Part shown: positions 58,701 to 64,000 of the stretch, in pieces | Layout: the number at the start of each line of letters is the position of its first letter | Numbering within the stretch: the stretch's first letter is position 1 | Source of the DNA: Sodiomyces alkalinus F11 | Taxonomy: Eukaryota; Ascomycota; Sordariomycetes; Glomerellales; Plectosphaerellaceae | Assembly (NCBI RefSeq): GCF_003711515.1 | Contig: NW_021167080.1 | Span: 4,576,872-4,640,871 of the forward strand | Length of the DNA: 64,000 bases | Reading direction: 5' to 3' | Notes under the pieces: model-generated | What the model saw: the letters and a program-made list of their open reading frames with translations, nothing else | Told to the model about the DNA's origin: nothing | Databases searched by the model: none | Program-made: the position numbers and the translations under genes

Positions 58701-60050
58701 TTCGAGTATAAAAGGCAGGCTTTCTAGTGGTATCCCTCCTCTTCTTCTTCTTTTTCCTACTATAATATCGAGGTAGATACGAATATAACTACTACCTATA
58801 CCTATAATAACTATTAATAGTAATAATAATAACTAAATAGCTAATTAGTATACTCGATAAGATAGAGTCTTATAAAAGGAAGAAGGTAATCGGCCGTTAG
58901 TAGTCTATTAAGCCGACTCCTTGGTTTTAGCCCGTAGCTTATTTACCCCTTAAGACTTATAAGGAATACTCTTTCGGAGTAACTGTAGTAGATATAGTGG
59001 TAAGTTTTTATTGATTCTACGCGTAGATTACCCTAATCGGGTTATAAAAAGGCTAATAACCTATAGGTAAACTCCTATCTTTGCTAGTATAAAGTAGCTA
59101 GTAAGGGTGGCTTATCGTACGTCGAGTTAGACTTTCTATAGTCGTTAATTCCTAGTAAAAGTAAGGCGGTTATTACTAAGCGGGTCTAGGATACTCTTCT
59201 TAACCTTAGGGACGTTAAGGTTAGCTTATTTATAAGGATAAAGGCTAGTAACGGCTCCTCTCTTTTCCGTCGTCGAATCTTTATAGCGAAGGATATAGCG
59301 GGTCTATAAAGAGAGTATCTTATAAAGATTATCTCGCGGCCCTATACTACTAGAGCACCCTTAATCCAGGTATACGGTATAGTTAATAAGGTCCACTGCT
59401 AATGCTACGAGGAATACTAGATAGCTATAACTAATCGGGTTAATAATAAGATTTTATACCCCTTTTTCGAGTACGTATCGATCTAGGGGAGTAAGGAGTT
59501 CCCGGACTATACTAACTACTAATTTCACGAGTCCGCCTATATATATCGTGACGATGCCCTTCGAAGATAGTTTTAATAGGGTGATTAAGAGATCTTTTAG
59601 CCAGATAATAAGTATCCTAGTATTAGTTACCCTGATCCTTCTCCTGAGTAGAGTATAGTATTACCTTAATCGATTTATAATAATAATCACCGACCTTTAT
59701 AGTCTCCTCGGCGTAACGTTTATATTATTAATATAAAGGCTATTTATTAATAGGTGGCTCGCTAGTAACGCGATACTTCGGGAGGTTAAGATCTCCTGGC
59801 TTAAGATAGTATTCCGGTTATAGTTCTAGCTCTAATATATCGGTATTAGACTAAACTGGATAGCCACTACTAGAGGGTTAAAGATAGCGCTTAGTATTAG
59901 AAAGGGGAGACTATTAAGTATTATCTAATCTTTTTTCCCGTAAGGGCTTATATCTGGCGTAGGAAGATTAAGGTGTATATCCCCGAGTATAAGGACTACG
60001 AAGAAGGACCGGTTTAGGAGTGAAGAAGGGGGGGGGAAATAGGTATCTTT
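58700..60050 (+). pseudogene. Degraded ORF with a spaced-Cys, DUF3716-like region
   Basis: On the plus strand a frame broken only by TAG/TAA (Gln-type changes) runs from about 58750 to 60020. At 59392-59570 it shows Cys/Tyr residues spaced as in fungal DUF3716 zinc-binding segments (HC..., PFFEYV, SKEFPDYTNY, SAYIYRDD), where Tyr could come from Cys by RIP-type G to A change. Followed by DNKYPSISYPDPSPE and LLAQDSIPVI-like text after allowing for stops. Assignment is tentative. It could be a captured host gene or a transposon ORF. Confidence 0.35.
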
Positions 60051-61460
60051 TGCAGTGATTAAGGGAATAAGAGTATAGTTATAGTTAAATAGGGTAGCTA
60101 AGGCCGAGAAATAGGAAGGGATCGGGTAGTAGGTAGTAAATTATAACGATATAAGCTTCCGAGTCTAAGTCTCTAGCGTAGTTAGGGGTAAGAAAGAGCT
60201 CTTATATAGGAAAGTAGGGTAGGGTAGTAAGATCAGGGAAAATAGGTATAAAAGGAGGTCTTCTCGTGGCTTATCTTCTTCTCTTTTTCTTCCCTTTATA
60301 ATAATCCGTTTTCTACTCCACACGAGTAGACTTTATAGGCCTATCTACTAATAAAGCCCTTATAAGAAGAAGAAGATTTATAAGTAGCGGCCGGTAATCG
60401 CTTAATTAGGCTAACGAAACTAGGGAATCCCCGGGTTTTCCGGTTTTTATTATTATTATCGCTATCGTTATCGTGATATTACGTTTTTCTTTATTAGGGG
60501 TTTTTCTAGCGGGGCTCTTAACGCCGTTAACTTGGTGTCTTAAACTTACTCTTCTAGTAATAGGTATAGTATTAGTCTTTTCTTTGCGGATAAGGAACTT
60601 ACGTATAGTAGACTTAAGGGTAGTATATATAGGTATAGTTAGGGGAATAGGGGTATAATATTAGTTATAGGGAGAGCGATTAGTAATAGAGATTAGGAAA
60701 AAGGGCTTTAAGTAGTAGGAAGGGGATAACTCTTATACTTCTAAAATCGGCCTTTAAGATTAACGTAATAACTTAATAAGTTATTAGTACTAGAGTTAGT
60801 AAAGAAGGGATTTACTATTTATGGCGTATAGCCTTTAACGGTATTTCTCTTAATTATATTATACCCTTAGTAACCGTCCTTATACTAGTTATTCCCGAAT
60901 ATAACTCCCTTCTGCAGAATAGGTAGCTTTTATTAAACTAGGTATAATTTAGCTTAGGTCCGATAAATTATACGGTGATTAGGGGAATAGAAGTGAAGAA
61001 TTCGAAATTATAATAAAAGAAACCTGTGTTTGTTACGGAAAAGAGAGTATATAGTGGTATATCTCTATAACGTCCACGTAGTTAGGCTTACTTATAAATA
61101 TAATAAACGATAAATATAGAATAAAGTCTTCTAATCGGGGAAATAAGTCTAGATAGGTTTATAGTGCTTTTAATTAGGGTAATAAAGAGAAAAGTTTAAA
61201 AAAGAAATAGACTAAGGTAATAGTTAGGAAGATTATTTATAGGTTTACGCCCTTTATACTAGCGTATATCACGACTCTAGGTGGATAAAAGACTTAGCTT
61301 TATTTACCCTCGGCCCTAAGACTATACACTAGCCTCCTAGCGAGTATAGGCTTTAAAAATAAAGGAAATCAGGGAAAATAATAATAAGAAATAAAATATA
61401 GCTTATTAGTATAATCCTTATACTTACTCGGGTTAAAATCTAAACGCTATAGAATCTATA
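60051..61460. other. Degraded AT-rich repeat sequence, nothing specific recognised
   Basis: RIP-like sequence. A hydrophobic 61-codon open frame at 60473-60658 has no homologous context and a Leu/Val/Ile bias expected from TA-rich DNA, so it is not called as a gene. Confidence 0.4.
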
Positions 61461-62345
61461 CCTTAACGGTACTAGACTCCCTTACCTTTTTTAACTCTTC
61501 CTCTAGCTTCTTATAATACTCTCCTAATAACTCTCTTAGTCTCTTAGAGCGGCGTAAAAGACCGTTAATAGTATAATCAGAGGAACTAATATTATCCTTA
61601 GCCCTAGTATCTTCCTTAGGGTCCTCGCTAGGTAAAAGGAGTGCTTCGGTGACTTCTTCGGTAATAGGCGCTCCTTAAGCAGGGTATATAAAACTAAGCT
61701 CCTCGCTATAGTCTCGTTTAAGTACAGTCTAGTCCTTAGGCTCTTAGTGCCAATTATCGTTTTAGATAAACTTCTTTAGACGGTTAGCGGTAAAATTAAT
61801 TCCTTTTAGTTCTTCTCTAGTAAGAGTCTTAAGGATAAAGGACTTATTATCGTGATTAGCTTTCCGGATACGATATAGGCCGTTTTATCGGTAGTTAAGC
61901 TTAGCCTTACGGCGTATATCGATAGCTTTCTTAATATTATAAACTAGTATAAGATCCTTAACCTATAGCCTTTACTTACGGAGTACCTGGGCACGGCTAG
62001 TATTAATATAGGCCATCCGTCGCCCCTATTATTTAGTGATTATAGTAATAGCAGTATATCGGTCGGTATTAAGCTAGGTAAAAGCCCTTATCCGAAGCAT
62101 TATCTTATTATTAGGGGTTTTAACGCGGCCTTAGTCTAGTACTCTCTAGGTTAGGTAGGTCGTCTCGATTAGGGTAATAGCCTTATAGCCGTGTAGAAGG
62201 AAGAAAGGGGTATAGCTAGTAAAAGCTCTTACCGTTATACAGTTAGCGAAAAGGATTATCGGGAGGATCTCGTAAAGGGCTCTAGGGTAAAGCTTTAACT
62301 AGATAGATAGAGCGTGGGTAATAGCCTTATATCTAACCTCGTTAA
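61460..62345 (-). mobile_element. Ty3/Gypsy-type polyprotein fragment: integrase C-terminal part
   Basis: On the minus strand from 62345: LNEVRYKAITHALS, LYPRALYEILPIILFAN, AFTSYTPFFLLHGYKAI, LRIRAFT, KDLILVYNIKKAID, KANHDNKSFILKTL, then a stop. This is the end of the integrase core and the following GPY/F-like part of fungal Gypsy elements. A coiled-coil-like tail (KRLRELLGEYYKKLEEELKKV) follows near 61540. Upstream domains are missing because LINE D is inserted at 62346. Confidence 0.78.
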
Positions 62346-64000
62346 GGCTTTTTTTTCTTTTTATTTTATTCATTTCGCGCATGCAGCCCTAAAGCTATAG
62401 CGCGGCGCCTTTTGCCCTATAGGCTCGAGGCTAGAATAAACTATAGTAAGGAGTGGAGTAGTAATAAACAAAGGAAATCCTCCGTAATAGTCTGCCTAAT
62501 ATACCGAAAAATAGGTAAAAAACCAAAATAGAAAACTAGACCGCAGGATCCGAGGTTTACGCCCTATAATACTCCGCCGAGGCTATTTTAGTAGCTAAAA
62601 GATAGGCCTCTAAGGCCTGTATACCTCTTTTAGTACCGAATAATAGCGGCAGGGATAGCGGTAGGCCTGCTAGGGCTTCCCGCAGGGCTTTTCGTTCGTT
62701 TTTATAAAAAGGGCAAAAAAGGATAAGGTGGGCTGTATCCTGTATAGGGGAGCCGGGACAGGAATAGTAGTCGGTAGCGCTGTTTCGGGCCCTTTTTTGG
62801 TGGGATTTTAGGTATCCGAAGCCGGTTTTTAACTAAGTAAAAGCCGACTTTACCCACCTAAGGCCCTATATCGGCAGTGATAGTGGTTTTCGGGAGAAGC
62901 GGAGGTTATCTCTGACTAGGCGCCTATAAAGGCGGCCTAAACGCACCGTTTTACCCCTCTTCTCCGCCTCTTCCTCTTCGTTCTATAAAGCCTTTTAGTC
63001 TTAAACTAACGCCTTATTAACTCGACGCTTTAAGTGACTTAGGGTAACTAAGCTAACAGATTTAGCAGCTTTTAAAGGGTCTAACGCCTATTTAGCTGCC
63101 TTATCCGCTAATTCGTTCCCTTTTATCCCTATATATAAAGGGCATTACTATATAGAGATAGAAATGCCCTGTTATTTTAGCTGTAGGATAAGGGTCTTAG
63201 CCTCTATAGCCTACTAAGAGGAGCGCTAAAGCTTCTAAATAGCCGCCTGTGAATCGCTAAAAATATAGCACTCTAGGGGCCTAGGCGACTGCTCTAGGAT
63301 AATCTGAAGGGCCTAAAGAATAGCGTATAATTCGGCGTCGGCGACCTCGGTAGAGTTCCCTAGGTTATAGCCTATAGCTCTATAGGGTCTGCCGGTATTA
63401 GCTAACTATATTATAGCAGCTATAGCCTGCGTAGGCCCTGTAGGAGGCCTTATAGGGTGGCCTAGGGAGCTATCGGTATATAAAATAGAGGCCTACTCGC
63501 CTAAGGATTATTATATATCCTTAAGGACTTCGAGGTGGGCTGTTTGTAGGTCTTAGGTGCCGGAGTCGGTGTTTTTCGCGGTTATAGGCTGTTCTTTTAA
63601 GGGAAAAAAGGGTCTAAGGTCTGCTATAGGTTCGGAGGCCTAGGGGGCCTCCTACCTAGCTATAGGGCCCTCTATTTCCCAGGACTGCCCTACTAAAGTA
63701 GCTAATTCTAGGCCTAGCCTATAAAGCTATATAGTGGGCTATAGGTCTTATAGGCGGGCGAGGTCTTCCCCTAGCTCCCCTAGAAGCTAGTGTCTTATAG
63801 GGTGGTTCGGTAAGAACTTTAAGAACCTAAAGGTATAAAGCCTATTAGATCTAGTTAACCGAATCGACGCTAGGGGCACTGCTATTTCTAGTTCTAGAGG
63901 CCGTCAGGGGGCCCCCCTAAAAGCCCCTAGAGCCCTGACTAGAGCGCCGTACTATAGGCGTTCTAGGCGGTCGACTAGGTGCTTTTTAGGTGATTTAGGG
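62346..64000 (-). mobile_element. LINE D, 3' part with RNase H domain; continues beyond the right edge
   Basis: An A-rich tail (plus-strand T-rich, 62346-62370) marks the 3' end, inside the Gypsy integrase sequence. The minus strand encodes the end of the RT region (LKSTLSRLERL...YGALVRALGAF, near 63930), then RNase H: YTDSS (63470-63482), ADAELYAIL, FSDSQAAI, and GNELADKAA (63094-63120). A C-terminal HLILFCPFYKNER block follows near 62710. The RNase H places it in the Tad1/I-like group, but its sequence differs from LINEs A-C. Stops from Gln codons are fewer here than in LINEs A and B. Confidence 0.85.

Noticed and set aside
60473..60658. Hydrophobic 61-aa open frame as a small membrane protein
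   Set aside because: It lies in RIP-degraded TA-rich DNA, where Leu/Ile/Val-rich frames are expected; no start context, neighbours or family support.

Overview
The window reads as nuclear DNA of a filamentous ascomycete (Pezizomycotina, possibly Sordariomycetes). Genes are broken by short GT..AG introns with fungal donor (GTANGT) and branch (CTAAC) signals. The gene families are fungal: an iterative polyketide synthase, an FSH1-type hydrolase, a rhodopsin-domain membrane protein, an alcohol-oxidase-like GMC enzyme, a Dfg5/Dcw1-like GH76 enzyme, and APH-type and Myb/SANT-type genes. The right half carries the signature of repeat-induced point mutation (RIP). Species cannot be named from this sequence.

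Left part (1-27.3 kb), ordinary composition. The minus strand carries the 5' two thirds of a highly-reducing type PKS (KS-AT-DH-start of the methyltransferase, eight exons, running off the left edge). Next come an FSH1/LovG-like serine hydrolase (minus), a seven-helix rhodopsin-domain protein (plus), a carboxymuconolactone-decarboxylase-like protein (minus), an FAD monooxygenase (plus), a secreted or membrane-targeted alcohol-oxidase-like GMC oxidoreductase (plus) and a GPI-anchored GH76 mannanase/transglycosidase (plus). PKS, off-loading hydrolase, CMD protein, FAD monooxygenase and GMC oxidase together look like a candidate secondary-metabolite cluster. The rhodopsin-domain protein and GH76 may be bystanders. 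Spacers of 1-3 kb are full of short GTAC-centred motifs and simple repeats.

Transition (27.3-33.9 kb). Gene remnants and accessory genes: a disrupted Myb/SANT-like gene, an intact APH-fold kinase-like gene, and a small DUF6914-like gene whose 5' end lies against the repeat block.

Right part (about 33.9-64 kb). A block of nested, RIP-degraded retrotransposons with very few CpA/TpG dinucleotides, TAG/TAA replacing Gln codons, and no intact gene. The insertion order can be read. LINE A (minus strand) was split by a Copia-type LTR element (5-bp target duplication CTAAG at both outer ends). Its 5' LTR/primer-site junction was then hit by LINE B (plus strand, 8-bp duplication). LINE C (5'-truncated) abuts LINE A. 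A poorly classified 5-kb degraded segment follows, then a Ty3/Gypsy integrase fragment and LINE D, which leaves the window at the right edge. A 65-N assembly gap sits in the Copia 3' LTR.
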